In this document: piece by piece, positions 8,293 to 17,697 of the stretch
Layout of the letters: each line of letters begins with the position of its first letter
How positions within the stretch are numbered: position 1 is the stretch's first letter
Assembly (NCBI RefSeq): GCF_016587415.1
Contig: NZ_BNJI01000003.1
Coordinates: 1-64,000, forward strand
Length of the DNA: 64,000 bases
Reading direction: 5' to 3'
Source of the DNA: Ktedonobacter sp. SOSP1-85
GTDB taxonomy: Bacteria > Chloroflexota > Ktedonobacteria > Ktedonobacterales > Ktedonobacteraceae
Program-made: the position numbers and the translations under genes
Notes under the pieces: generated by a model
Told to the model about the DNA's origin: nothing
The model's database searches: none
The model's input: the letters and a program-made list of their open reading frames with translations, nothing else

Positions 8293-8323
8293 GGACGACG
8301 GGCACAATGTGTGCCCGTCGTCC
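8293..8323 (+). terminator. perfect 14-bp hairpin
   Basis: GGACGACGGGCACA (8293-8306), loop ATG, and its exact complement (8310-8323) lie 5 bp after the stop of the deleted hydrolase. There is no U-run, so it is a stable 3' hairpin more than a classical terminator. Confidence 0.55.
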
Positions 8324-8423
8324 TGCACCACAGAAGACACGAGGCACTTGTTGGCCGATCGGTCAACGATCTCAGTGACTGGTTGGTCGAGACACATCCA
8401 TGTTTCGTCAGAAGCACACGGAG

Positions 8424-8661
8424 GCGAACGTTGTGATTCCAGGGGCAACCTCTCCATCGATCTGGTCTCGCCTGGCACCTCCTCCTGAAGCGTTGACCCA
8501 GGTGGAACAAAGCGTCGTCAGCAGTATTCCCTTGGAACGTTTCGGCACAACCGACGAGGTCTCAACGGCTGTGTTGTTCCTCGCTTCCGACGATGCAGCA
8601 CCTATCCAGGCAGCCGAAATCGTCGTCAACGGTGGAATGACTGGCGCACTGTCCGGTGTAC
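8424..8661 (+). pseudogene. SDR oxidoreductase, C-terminal fragment
   Basis: The frame reads VVIPGATSPSIWSRL, then IPLERFGTTDEVSTAVLFLA, then AEIVVNGGMTGA. This is the last third of a classical short-chain dehydrogenase, with the P-G-x-T/I motif after strand 6 and the C-terminal ERFGTxDEV helix. The Rossmann N-terminus and the catalytic YxxxK are absent. The frame continues to a stop at 8786 through unrelated sequence. It is a relic beside an intact SDR gene. Confidence 0.7.
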
Positions 8662-8811
8662 CAATGTATCGCAAGGAGACATACATGAACAGAAAGACGA
8701 TTAATACGAATGAGGTCTCAAAATTAAGAACCAGTATGCATGCTATCGTCTTTCAGCGTCTCGCCTCAAGACAGCTTGAAAAATAAAAAGAGCAGAATGG
8801 AGCAGAAGAAC

Positions 8812-9570
8812 ATGATGACAAAGACACTGAGCGGGAAGGTAGCCCTGGTCACTGGTGGGTCGCGTGGGATTGGGGCAGCAACGGCGCGTGCACTCGCCGA
8901 GTCAGGCGCGGATGTTGCGATCAGCTATACCGATACGAAGTCGGCCACGAAGGCAGAGGTCGTTGCCAGTGAGATCAGAGAGCAAGGGGTACGTGCACTC
9001 GCCTTTCGAGCAGATCAGGCTGATTCGGTTCAGGTCACTGAGTTGATCGAGCAGGTGGTCGAGCATTTCGGGCACCTTGATATCCTGGTCAATAACGCTG
9101 GGATCCTCTTATTTGGGAGTGTAAACGATCCAGAGAGAGATGAGGCGAGCTTTGCTCGATTGATGGCGGTGAACCTGGCTGGAGTGGCAACGGCGGTGCG
9201 CGCGGCGGCACAGGTCATGAGCGAGGGGGGACGCATCATCTCGGTCGGTTCCTGGTTTGCCTCCCGAGTGGGAACCCCTGGCTTGGCTGACTATAGTGCG
9301 ACGAAGGCGGCTCTTCTGGGGTATACCAAGGGGTGGGCGCGGGATCTCGGACCACGAGGAATTACCGCCAATGTGGTGCAACCTGGCGCGATCGACACCG
9401 ACATGAACCCGGCTGATGGTCCTTTCTCACGCAGCGTGATACCAACCATCGCCCTTGGTCGCTACGGTCGGCCCGAGGAGATCGCGGCAGCCATCGTCTT
9501 TCTCGCCAGTCCAGCGGCATCCTACATCACCGGTACATCGCTGACGATCGATGGGGGACTGCTAGCGTAA
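8812..9570 (+). CDS. SDR family oxidoreductase
   Basis: A 252-residue classical short-chain dehydrogenase/reductase. It has the cofactor motif TGGSRGIGAATARAL near the N-terminus, NNAGILLFG, the catalytic Ser (SVGSW) with YSATK, and the C-terminal GRYGRPEEIAAAIVFLAS. The YTDTKSATK stretch after strand 2 lacks an acidic residue at its end, which would suit NADP(H). ATG 8812 follows GGAG at the usual spacing; ATG 8797 is an alternative. Its last 88 bp are copied at 11685-11772 inside the end of the downstream MFS gene. The substrate is unknown. Confidence 0.9.
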   Translation: MMTKTLSGKVALVTGGSRGIGAATARALAESGADVAISYTDTKSATKAEVVASEIREQGVRALAFRADQADSVQVTELIEQVVEHFGHLDILVNNAGILLFGSVNDPERDEASFARLMAVNLAGVATAVRAAAQVMSEGGRIISVGSWFASRVGTPGLADYSATKAALLGYTKGWARDLGPRGITANVVQPGAIDTDMNPADGPFSRSVIPTIALGRYGRPEEIAAAIVFLASPAASYITGTSLTIDGGLLA

Positions 9571-9774
9571 AGGAGCGTGTAGGGACTGTGGAGGACCGGA
9601 GGACATGAATACGGTATCGTCATCCTTCTTGACTCCAGTCACAGACAGACAGTTGGAAATCGGCCACATTCGCGCTTTCCGTTCAGCGCCCATGCACGAA
9701 ACCGCTTCGTGGTAGGGTCGCTTGGGGCGAGGTGGGCGCCTGCCACGGAGGGCGGTGATAGGTTGGGCGGGGCT

Positions 9775-9825
9775 GGGTCTGGAGCCGAGGATGAAGGGTC
9801 ACCCTTCATCCTCGGCTCCAGACCC
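9775..9825. repeat. perfect 24-bp inverted repeat, 3-base loop
   Basis: The arms 9775-9798 and 9802-9825 are exact complements around TCA. A further pair, GGCTGGGT (9771-9778) and ACCCAGCC (9833-9840), can also pair in competition. It lies 205 bp after the SDR stop and immediately before the recombinase relic. No U-run follows. Confidence 0.85.
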
Positions 9826-9826
9826 G

Positions 9827-10020
9827 ATGTCTACCCAGCCTGTTCAATGGTCGGTTAGTCCGCTGCGTCAGCGCATGCTCGAAGACATGTCCATGCGTGG
9901 CCGAGTCTGGCGTGCAGCCTTCGACCATCAATTGCTCGGTATCGGCGCTGCGCTTCTTCTTCACGGTAACGCTCGACCATCTGGACCTGCCACGGCGCCT
10001 CGTGCTGGTGCTACACAGCA
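9827..10020 (+). pseudogene. tyrosine recombinase (XerC/D-like), N-terminal debris
   Basis: The first piece from ATG 9827 reads SVSPLRQRMLEDMSMRG, the start of the SAM-like core-binding domain. After a deletion and frame change it resumes as ESGVQPSTINCSVSALRFFF and DLPRRLVLV, both typical of this domain in IS91-associated and Xer-like integrases. No catalytic domain (R..HxxR..Y) follows. It marks a former mobile element. Confidence 0.65.
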
Positions 10021-10186
10021 ACGGACGAGCACCAGGGCATCACCACCCTGGTTTGAACCTCACAGAGAGAGGTCCATTCCCCTCTCATACACAAAGCAAC
10101 TCTGGCTGCAAAGCCGCCGGCGCTCAACCTGCTGATGCAAGCGCGTCGGATCAGCGCACGTCAGAGAAAATCATCTGGAGACTTCC

Positions 10187-11746
10187 ATGAAACAACGACC
10201 CCCATCCAAATGGCTGACCCTGTTCGCCGCCTGTTTTGGGCTGCTGATGCTCTATATCGATCTCTTTATTGTCAATGTAGCCTTGCCGACCATTGGGCAG
10301 GATTTTCATACCCCGCTGAGCACGGTCTCCTGGACCATTTCCGGCTATGTGCTCATGATTGGCGTGTTGCCGATGGGGATCGGTCGCCTCGGCGATCTGT
10401 GGGGACAGCGGGCGGTCTATTTGGCGGGGCTCGCGATCTTCACCGGCGCCTCTCTGGCCTGTGGCCTGGCACCGACCATTGTCGTCTTGATTATCTTTCG
10501 CATTATCCAGGGCATTGGAGCGGCGATCATGACGCCCGGCACGCTCGCGATCATCATTCGCGCCTTCCCTCCGCATGAGCATGGTCTGGCGATTGGCCTC
10601 TATGGAGGCATCTCCGGTCTGGGGCTCATTGCCGGTCCGGTCCTCGGCGGATTGCTGGTGCAAGGGGAGAGCTGGCGCTGGATCTTCTTCGTGAATCTTC
10701 CTCTCGGCATCCTCGCCCTCATTGTGACCGTGCTCTTTGTCCCGGCAGAACACGAGGAGAGCGAGAGCATACCCGTGGATTGGCTAGGCTTGTTGCTTCT
10801 CTCCAGCGGCCTGCTCTTCCTGCTCTTTGGCTTGACGCAGGCAGGCGATGAGGGGTGGACAAACAGGGTGGTCATAGGAAGTGGCCTGCTCGGGGTCGTT
10901 CTGTTGGTGCTCTTCGTCATCACCGAACGGCGAGTCCGCTGGCCGCTCATTGACCTGGCGTTGTTTCGCAACCTTCCGTTCGTCATGGGTTGCTTGAGTT
11001 TCTTCTTCTTCTCAGCCGCCCTCTTTGGATCGCAACCGTATTGGAGCCTGTTCCTGCAAAACACCTGGGGATTCTCCCCGCTGCAGGGTGGCCTGGCTTT
11101 TTTACCCGCGACTGGCCTGATTGTCGTACTCACCCCGCTGACCGGAATCCTCGCGCAGCGAGCCAAAGCATGGCGAGATGTCTTCCTGATCCTGGCGTTA
11201 TTGCTGAATGGGCTCAGCTTTCTCTTTGTGATGGTGGCGCTCTCGCTCCAGAGCACCTATGTGAATGGATTGCTGCCAGCGTTTCTCATGCGTGGTCTGG
11301 CGATTCCTGTGTTTTCGTCATGTGCCACCCTCACCGTCATGAGTGCCGTTCCCAAGAAGTTGTCAGGGCTCGCATCCGGCACGATCGGAATGGCTCGCAA
11401 TATCGGCACAGCCTTTGGGGTTGCAATCCTGAGCCAGGTCTATCTCTTCCATATCAATACCACCATTCCCGCGTCTCTTGTCGCCAGCCGGGCAGCCGCT
11501 GCTCAGTTTCGTGTCCTCGGTCAGGGGGCAAGTCGCCTCGTGCTCGAAAACAGTATTGTTCAGGGCTTTAAACTAATCGCGCTTGCCTGCCTCCTCCTCT
11601 GCTGCGGGGCAGCGATCCTGGTCTTTCTCGTGCGCGCCCAGGCACGCAAAAAAGGGATCACCACACCTACCCAGGAACAGGAGCCGCGGCAGCCATCGTC
11701 TTTCTCGCCAGTCCAGCGGCGTCCTACATCACTGGTACATCGCTGA
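10187..11746 (+). CDS. MFS drug transporter, DHA2 (EmrB/QacA) family
   Basis: A 519-residue membrane protein with about 14 transmembrane segments. The first helix LFAACFGLLMLYIDLFIVNV has the DHA2 signature (D in the membrane followed by VNVALP). Motif A-like GRLGDLWGQRAVY and motif C-like GPVLGGLLVQGESWRWIFF are present. It should export drugs or toxic metabolites by proton antiport. GGAG lies 8 bases upstream of the ATG. The last ~20 residues (after TQEQEP) are encoded by a copied SDR 3' end read in another frame, so the native C-terminus has been replaced. Confidence 0.92.
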   Translation: MKQRPPSKWLTLFAACFGLLMLYIDLFIVNVALPTIGQDFHTPLSTVSWTISGYVLMIGVLPMGIGRLGDLWGQRAVYLAGLAIFTGASLACGLAPTIVVLIIFRIIQGIGAAIMTPGTLAIIIRAFPPHEHGLAIGLYGGISGLGLIAGPVLGGLLVQGESWRWIFFVNLPLGILALIVTVLFVPAEHEESESIPVDWLGLLLLSSGLLFLLFGLTQAGDEGWTNRVVIGSGLLGVVLLVLFVITERRVRWPLIDLALFRNLPFVMGCLSFFFFSAALFGSQPYWSLFLQNTWGFSPLQGGLAFLPATGLIVVLTPLTGILAQRAKAWRDVFLILALLLNGLSFLFVMVALSLQSTYVNGLLPAFLMRGLAIPVFSSCATLTVMSAVPKKLSGLASGTIGMARNIGTAFGVAILSQVYLFHINTTIPASLVASRAAAAQFRVLGQGASRLVLENSIVQGFKLIALACLLLCCGAAILVFLVRAQARKKGITTPTQEQEPRQPSSFSPVQRRPTSLVHR

Positions 11747-11772
11747 CAATCGATGGAGGACTGCTGGCGTAA
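11685..11772 (+). repeat. duplicated 3' end of the SDR gene
   Basis: These 88 bp match 9483-9570 with only a few changes, including the final Gly-Gly-Leu-Leu-Ala codons and TAA. They overlap the MFS stop at 11746. This suggests that a second SDR gene once followed the pump and was lost by recombination, leaving its tail fused to the pump. Confidence 0.85.
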
Positions 11773-12151
11773 TCGAGACTGCGGGGGAATATTCTCGGGA
11801 AAATGACTCGCATTCGCCCTTTGTTCTGATCAAGGGATCTTTCCAAGGAAAACTCCGGGGAAAATGACGCCGATTAGAAGTGCCACTGTAGTGAGTTTCT
11901 CGAGTTTCTCAACGAGCGTCACATCACATTTGAGCAGGCTGCCCATGACCGACAAGTGGGCGCCAGTGATCACAATGCTCGCGAGACGCCTAAATTTGCC
12001 GAAAGTATTGCACGTGCAGCAGTGCTCATAGTTAGCGAGAAAGAAAGAAGGGAAATCATGTCGTTCTCAGATCACCTGTCCCCACGGGAGGCTGCGCGTG
12101 CATTTACTCTTGAGCTAATGGCCCTTAAGCGTCATTTTGACGACCAGATAC
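11773..12151 (+). pseudogene. gene debris, thioredoxin-fold-like fragment
   Basis: An open frame from about 11881 reads CHCSEFLEFLNERHITFEQA, followed by ARETPKFAESIARAAVLIVS. The CxC plus EFLxFLxxRxIxFE pattern faintly recalls glutaredoxin-like proteins, but no full domain can be built. It is interrupted by the IS at 12152. Functional assignment is a guess. Confidence 0.25.
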
Positions 12152-13617
12152 CTGGACTTTGCACATTTTAAGCTGAGGAACACACCACATCAGCGAGACG
12201 GACAAGATCTGAGCGTGGGAGTAAAATGACATCAGGGTTTTCGGGCGATGTCAAATAACTGAAATTGTTCCAAAGGTGCCGTCGTACGGCAGCCAACACA
12301 TCAATAAAGGTAGCTTGCTGTTTGCGATACCATGCTGTCTGCTGACAGGGGATATCTCCTTCGGGATAGAGCTTTTGACCCATGAGTGTGACAAGGCTGT
12401 AGAGTCCAAGCAAACAAGGAGTCGTTCGCTCTATAGCCTGATCAGACCACTGCCGCTGGGTCTGCACCCCTAAATGGGCTCGCGTTTCTTCAAAGGTCAC
12501 TTCAACGGGCCAACGCTTCATAAAGTCCAGGATAATGGCGAGACCAGATTGCTGTTGATCGGTCGAAAAATACGCTCGGGCATCTCGCTCTCCCTGTGGA
12601 TCACGGGTGAGGACCCAGCGGATAGGGAGAGGGACTTGTCCTCCACGGTACCACAGTGCCGTTCCACTACACCATTCGATCTGCTGTTGGCCTCGCCCAT
12701 ACCACTTGACCCAAGATCGGTGCCAGGTGGTCCGTGGATCATCGAGCACCTGATCAAGTTGCAGCAAGCGTTGTCCAATCAGACGAGGGCGTCCCATTTG
12801 GCGTGGTTGACGTGCTGGAGGTGGTGTGTAGAGACACGCATCAAAGCGCAGTGGAGCGATGAGTGTGATCTGTTGCTTCCGGCAGACTGTTCCCAACTCC
12901 ACCACACTGTAGGCTCCATCGCCGACGAGCTTGATAGCGCGACCGGGAAGCCATCGGCGTACCAATTTCACGAGTTGTTTTGTCCAATCTGGAACGGTTT
13001 TATGCCGGCGTCCCAAGCGCGCATCTCTCTCTTCAGAGGTCAACAAAACGCAAAGAAAAGGAAGTGCCCAAGACCTCTTCGTCCAAGGAGGCGTCACGAT
13101 GAGCATCAGACAGAGCCACTTCAAGCCACGGCTGATTTTCCTGTGCTTTTGTGAGGAACGAACCGGGTCATGATAGTAGGCGCACTTGGCAATATGTGGT
13201 CCCCATCGTCGTTCCAGCATTTCGTCAACGACCAACTCAACCGTTGCTCCTGGCTGGACAAATGTCTGGACGAGGAGCACCAACAGCAGACGACTGAGCT
13301 GAAGCGAAGACCAACGAGCGCGACTGAGAACGTGATGGAAGCGATTAAAATGTCTTTCCTCTTGCAATCCCATCGCTCGGAGAGCCGCTGCGACGGTTCT
13401 GCGTCCATGGGTGAGAAGGGCTCCTTCGACCAACAACACCGCCTTTCGCCAAGTTGGCTGACTAAAAGCCGATTGGAATGGAGCAAGCAGTAGAGCAAGA
13501 GGATGCGACCTCACGAGCAAAAACCTCCTTTTCTTGTGAAAAGAACGAACACGTTCTTTAGTATTGTACCGGAAGAGGTCAAAAAGGCTTCTTCAGCTTA
13601 AAATGTGCAAAGTCCAG
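12152..13617. mobile_element. IS701-like insertion sequence with 5-bp target duplication
   Basis: The ends are inverted repeats starting CTGGACTTTGCACATTTTAA on the left, with the exact complement on the right. The target site GATAC is duplicated at 12147-12151 and 13618-13622. The single transposase is intact, so this is a recent, complete insertion of 1466 bp. It separates the debris at 11773-12151 from the upstream region of the alpha/beta hydrolase. Confidence 0.9.
12168..13520 (-). CDS. IS701-like transposase
   Basis: A 450-residue DDE transposase of the IS4 clan. The catalytic acidic residues are visible in order: VVDEMLERRWG, LVGDGAYSV and WPVEVTFEETRAHLG (the glutamate of the last block). 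The N-terminal LAPFQSAFSQPTWRKAVLLV and GRRTVAAALRAMG match the IS701-type DNA-binding region. It fills most of the IS at 12152-13617 and appears intact. Confidence 0.92.
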   Translation of the reverse strand: MLVRSHPLALLLAPFQSAFSQPTWRKAVLLVEGALLTHGRRTVAAALRAMGLQEERHFNRFHHVLSRARWSSLQLSRLLLVLLVQTFVQPGATVELVVDEMLERRWGPHIAKCAYYHDPVRSSQKHRKISRGLKWLCLMLIVTPPWTKRSWALPFLCVLLTSEERDARLGRRHKTVPDWTKQLVKLVRRWLPGRAIKLVGDGAYSVVELGTVCRKQQITLIAPLRFDACLYTPPPARQPRQMGRPRLIGQRLLQLDQVLDDPRTTWHRSWVKWYGRGQQQIEWCSGTALWYRGGQVPLPIRWVLTRDPQGERDARAYFSTDQQQSGLAIILDFMKRWPVEVTFEETRAHLGVQTQRQWSDQAIERTTPCLLGLYSLVTLMGQKLYPEGDIPCQQTAWYRKQQATFIDVLAAVRRHLWNNFSYLTSPENPDVILLPRSDLVRLADVVCSSA

Positions 13618-13680
13618 GATACAACGTACAAAAGAAGTAGTAACATTGAACATCCTCTGAACTAGTATAGGAGAACCGCC

Positions 13681-14538
13681 ATGACACGTTCGTTGAACAC
13701 ATCCATCCAGACGAAGTTTTGCACCATCGACGGGTTGTCGATCCGCTTCGCGGAGAGCGAGGAGCGGGACCAGCACGCTCTCTTGCTCTGTCCATGGCCG
13801 GAGAGCATCTTTGCATTCGAGCCGATATGGGAGCAGCTCGCCGAACACACCCATCTGGTAGCAGTCGACTTGCCGGGGTTCGGTCATTCGGAGCGTCGCG
13901 ACGCGCTGCTGTCGCCCCGTGCAATGGGGGGATTTGTGTTGCGTCTCGCCGATGCGTTCGGGCTCGAGCAGCCGCACGCGGTCGGCCCCGATATTGGCAC
14001 TGGGGCGTTGCTCTTCGCCGCAGCCTTGTATCCAGGGCGTTTCCGTAGTCTCGTCGTTGGCAGCGGAGGCGCGGCATTTCCGCTTCAGCTGGGGAGCCCA
14101 CTGAAGGACTGGGTCGAGGCGCCCGACATCGAGGGGTATCGCAGCGTCGACCCGCGGCAGATCATCGCCAGGGCTCTCAGTACCATCCAGCAGTACACTG
14201 TATCCGACGCGGCGCGTGAGGACTACCTCTCCGCCTACGAAGGCGATCGCTTCGTCGAGTCGATGCGTTTCGTGCGCACCTTCCCAATGGAGCTGCCGAT
14301 CCTGCGCGATCTGCTACCGCAAATACAGACGCCGGTGCAGATTATCATGGGCTCCCACGACCATGTGGTGCCATCGATCAACGGTGAGTTTCTCCATACT
14401 CGGCTGCCCAAGAGCAAGCTCGACAGTATCGACACCGGGCACTTCGTCTGGGAAGACAGTGCCGACGAGTACGCCGCGCTCGTCACCAGATGGTGGAACG
14501 GAGGCTACGTGACCGCTGGATCTGCGACCGCACGCTGA
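13681..14538 (+). CDS. alpha/beta hydrolase with aspartate at the nucleophile elbow
   Basis: A 285-residue alpha/beta hydrolase fold protein. The oxyanion-side loop LLLCPWPESIFAFEP and VDLPGFGHSERRD lead to the elbow HAVGPDIGTGALLF, where Asp replaces the usual Ser. The acid is in GSHDHVVP and the base His in DTGHFVWED. An Asp nucleophile is typical of dehalogenases and epoxide hydrolases, so a haloalkane or haloacid-type substrate is possible but unproven. AGGAGAACC precedes the ATG. Its upstream region is cut by the IS701-like element only 64 bp before the start, so its native promoter may be lost. Confidence 0.88.
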   Translation: MTRSLNTSIQTKFCTIDGLSIRFAESEERDQHALLLCPWPESIFAFEPIWEQLAEHTHLVAVDLPGFGHSERRDALLSPRAMGGFVLRLADAFGLEQPHAVGPDIGTGALLFAAALYPGRFRSLVVGSGGAAFPLQLGSPLKDWVEAPDIEGYRSVDPRQIIARALSTIQQYTVSDAAREDYLSAYEGDRFVESMRFVRTFPMELPILRDLLPQIQTPVQIIMGSHDHVVPSINGEFLHTRLPKSKLDSIDTGHFVWEDSADEYAALVTRWWNGGYVTAGSATAR

Positions 14539-14785
14539 TGTGGAAAGACGCAGCGCGAACCGACGGGACATGCGCCGCACAGTGCCGAGCCGAACAACCG
14601 TAAGGGAAGCGTGCTTGTTCGGCCCCGAAGAGCTGCGGCGGCGACCGGCCCTTAAGTTTGACACTCTCCCGCTGAAAATTATCTCGGCTTGACTTTGTAC
14701 AATTTGGGGGAAAGAACCAGGCATGAAGCCCTCGTGAGATAAGATAGAAGCTGATCAAAGCACCATCTTACTCAGAAGGAAGCTC

Positions 14786-15120
14786 ATGCCCTTTCCCGAC
14801 CTCATTATAGAAGTTCTGATGGCCTTTCGACCACTGTTTACGGCTCCGACCTGGAGGAAACTGATGATCTTATTGACTGGAACGCTTCTGATTCGGGGAC
14901 GCCGCACCGTCGCGGCAGCCTTGCGGGCAACTGGAGTCTCTTTCACCAGGTGCTTAATCGAGCGCGCTGGTCTCCTTTAGCCGTGAGCCGCCAATTGCTC
15001 CTGCTCATCGTCGAGACCTTTGTGCCAGTCGGAGCGTGTATCGATCTGGTAATCGACGAAACACTCGAACGACGGTGGGGCAGCCAAATCAGCAAACGAG
15101 GGCATTACCGCGATAGCGCT
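14786..15120 (+). pseudogene. IS701-like transposase, N-terminal relic
   Basis: The frame starts MPFPDLIIEVLMAFRPLF, and GRRTVAAALRATG matches the N-terminus of the intact transposase at 12168. After a short deletion and frame change it continues LFHQVLNRARWSPL and DLVIDETLERRWG, which contains the first catalytic Asp. It stops abruptly near 15120 where unrelated sequence begins. Confidence 0.8.
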
Positions 15121-15122
15121 CT

Positions 15123-15608
15123 CTCCAGCAAAGAACGCTCGGTGAGCAGCTCCAGCTCCTGGGGATCATGGACGGCACGCGCGAAACAGAGCGTCGCCTT
15201 CACCATCGGTTCGACCACCTCCGGCGCTTTTCCGAGTGGTTCCGGCCAGCGCCAGCGTTACTCGCCTTTATCGAGCAACATGCGCACCCTCTTCCCTTCC
15301 CCACATCAGAACGCAGGCCACTTCCGGCCCATACCTATGAGAAACAACAGCGTGCCCGCCGCCTGTACGACGCGCCCCCCGATGGACTCACAGACATCGA
15401 ACTCGCAGGCCTCCTCCAGGTCTCACGCATGACCGCCAATCGTTATCGCCATCACCTTCAGGCCATCAACGTTCAACCAGGGCGCTACCGCCTGGTTCCT
15501 CATCCGGAGGAGAGAGCAGAAGCCCTCGCTCTCCTCCAGGTCGCCATCTCCACCTCGCTCATTCATCCCCAGACCCTTCTCCACACCCTCTCACCTGCCA
15601 ATGCCTGA
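15123..15608 (+). pseudogene. GIY-YIG/MUG113-like protein with C-terminal HTH, 5'-truncated
   Basis: The in-frame sequence LGEQLQLLGIMDG, then TERRLHHRFDHLRRFSEWF, then ALLAFIEQH is the second half of the T5orf172/MUG113 GIY-YIG-like domain (the conserved E..LH..F...R...EWF pattern). It is followed by DIELAGLLQVSRMTANRYRH, a helix-turn-helix-like segment. The N-terminal GIY part is missing at the junction with the IS701 relic. Its role, possibly a phage or mobile-element nuclease, cannot be fixed. Confidence 0.6.
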
Positions 15609-15630
15609 CGATCTCTCTTGTGACTCACGG

Positions 15631-17590
15631 CATAAATTGGCCATCTAAAACGGCATATCTTGGCCGATAAATGCCATTTGTCAAAATGATTGATTCTTAC
15701 GCAAGTTTGCTGATCAAGGATGTGATATAGTAAGAAGTTGAACATTTTTTCACCTTTGTTTTGTTTTTGAGAGACGAATGGAATCCTATGATCATTTTTC
15801 TCGATCTCCCCGACGTCGAAGTGGAAGGGATAGAAGTAGCCGAGGAGATCATACTGACCTTGCGTACCGTGTCCCCAACGGCTTTGTGCCCCTCGTGTGG
15901 GAGCACATCGTCGCGCATCCAAAGTCGCTATACCCGCACGCTCCGTGATCTGCCTTCGATTGGGCGTCCACTCCGCCTCATTGTGCATGTCCGTCGCTTT
16001 TTCTGTACAAAGAGCACCTGTGCTCAAAAGATTTTTGTCGAACGGCTTCCTGCTCTCTGCCACCCTCACGCTCAGCGCACCAAGCGGTTGCAAGAAGCGC
16101 TCCGCCACTTGGGACTCATGACAGGGGGGCAGACAGGGGCAGATCTTGGAAGCGAACTGGGCATCAGCGGCAGTCGCGATACCATCTTGCGTTTGCTTCG
16201 CCAATTGGAGCAGTCTGCCCAACCAGAACCACACGTCATTGGTCTGGACGACTGGGCGTGGAAACGTCGGCTGCGCTATGGAACCCTCATCTGTGATCTC
16301 GAACGGGGGGTGCCCATTGATCTGTTACCCGATCGTACCGTCGAGACGGTCAAAGCGTGGCTGCGGGACCATCCCTCCATTGATGTCGTCAGCCGCGATG
16401 GCTCAGCGGAATATGCCTCAGCCATCAAGAAAGGCGCGCCACAAGCCAGGCAGGTCAGTGACCGTTGGCACCTCGTCAAGAACCTGGCAGCCTGCCTCTC
16501 AGTCCAACTTGCCCAAAGTCTGACACAGATTCGTCGCCCAGAGCAGGCGAGAGCCAACTCCTGCGAAGGGGAGCCATCTTCATGCAAACACTCTCGTCAC
16601 CCAAGGACGCGAGCCGAGCAACGCACACAACAAGCTCGTCAAGCTGAGCGGCTGGCGCGGTACGAGCACATCACGGCACTCTACAAGCAAGGAATGAAGA
16701 GCGCTGAGATTGCTGCCCAGACAGGGATGTCTGAGCGAACAGTTCGACACTGGCTCAGCCGCGGCATCCCGTATTCCCGCCCAAGACGGCAACAAGCACG
16801 CCAGCTTGACCCGTACCACACCTATCTTCTGCAGCGCTGGAATCAGGGATGTCACAACGGGTCCCAACTGGAAGCAGAACTGAGAGCAAAAGGCTACAAA
16901 GGGTCGCAACGTGCGGTCTATCGCTACGTAGCGACCTTGGAACCATCTGCATTCCCTCTCAGAAGAAGTGCTGTATCACCCACGGGCCAGAATGCTTCCC
17001 TCACCCCACCCAATCCGCTTAGGACGATGTCCGTCCAACAGGCAACCTGGCCCTTTTTCCGCAAACCCGATGAGTTAAAGGAAGAAGAACGGGAACGCCT
17101 TCGACTTCTGAGGCAGGCGAGTCCACACCTTGAGACGGCATACCACTTGGTGGAACAGTTCCTCCAGATGGTACGCGAGCGGACAGGAGAGCAGCTTGAT
17201 ACTTGGCTAGCAGCAGTGCAAGCCAGTCATCTCGAAGCATTTGCGTCCTTTGTGACAGGTGTGCAACAAGATAAAGATGCTGTCCTTGCGGGATTGACGT
17301 TACCCTGGAGCAATGGTCATTTGGAAGGAAATGTGAATCGGCTTAAGCTTCTTAAAAGAAGTATGTACGGTCGCGCCGAAATTGATCTGCTCAAGCTTCG
17401 CGTGCTCCATCACAGCAAAAAGAGTCAGGAGAGAAAGAAGAAGCAAGAACAACAAGTGGCTCATCTGAAGAAACCGAAGAGTATGAAAAATGGCGTAATT
17501 TCCCAGCATACCACAACTGCAATCAGCAAGGTTGCGTAAGAATCAATGATTGGCCGCTTTGTGCCAAAAAGTTGGCCGTAAAATACTAAC
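15631..17590. mobile_element. ISL3-family insertion sequence
   Basis: The left and right flanks of the transposase share inverted repeats containing ATTGATTCTTACGCAA (left about 15689-15704, right about 17534-17549). Outside these lie several TTGGCC-type subterminal motifs on both sides. Exact termini are not certain; no 8-bp target duplication could be identified. Confidence 0.75.
15788..17539 (+). CDS. ISL3-family transposase
   Basis: A 583-residue ISL3 transposase. The N-terminal zinc finger CPSCGSTSSRIQSRY and KSTCAQKIFVERLP precede the DDE core: GLDDWAWKRRLRYGTLICDL, VVSRDGSAEYASAI and WSNGHLEGNVNRLKLLKR. An internal HTH (SAEIAAQTGMSERTVRHWLS) is the insertion typical of this family. 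ATG 15788 is preferred to an upstream in-frame TTG. The gene appears intact and is a close relative of the broken copy at 41426-43092. Confidence 0.93.
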   Translation: MIIFLDLPDVEVEGIEVAEEIILTLRTVSPTALCPSCGSTSSRIQSRYTRTLRDLPSIGRPLRLIVHVRRFFCTKSTCAQKIFVERLPALCHPHAQRTKRLQEALRHLGLMTGGQTGADLGSELGISGSRDTILRLLRQLEQSAQPEPHVIGLDDWAWKRRLRYGTLICDLERGVPIDLLPDRTVETVKAWLRDHPSIDVVSRDGSAEYASAIKKGAPQARQVSDRWHLVKNLAACLSVQLAQSLTQIRRPEQARANSCEGEPSSCKHSRHPRTRAEQRTQQARQAERLARYEHITALYKQGMKSAEIAAQTGMSERTVRHWLSRGIPYSRPRRQQARQLDPYHTYLLQRWNQGCHNGSQLEAELRAKGYKGSQRAVYRYVATLEPSAFPLRRSAVSPTGQNASLTPPNPLRTMSVQQATWPFFRKPDELKEEERERLRLLRQASPHLETAYHLVEQFLQMVRERTGEQLDTWLAAVQASHLEAFASFVTGVQQDKDAVLAGLTLPWSNGHLEGNVNRLKLLKRSMYGRAEIDLLKLRVLHHSKKSQERKKKQEQQVAHLKKPKSMKNGVISQHTTTAISKVA

Positions 17591-17697
17591 CCAAAGAGCA
17601 TGTTTTGTCTCCTGTTAGCGGTGATGTTATGCTGTAAAGATACATCGACATAAATGCTTGAGACAGGAAGATATAAACACTGTTCGGAAGGAATAGT

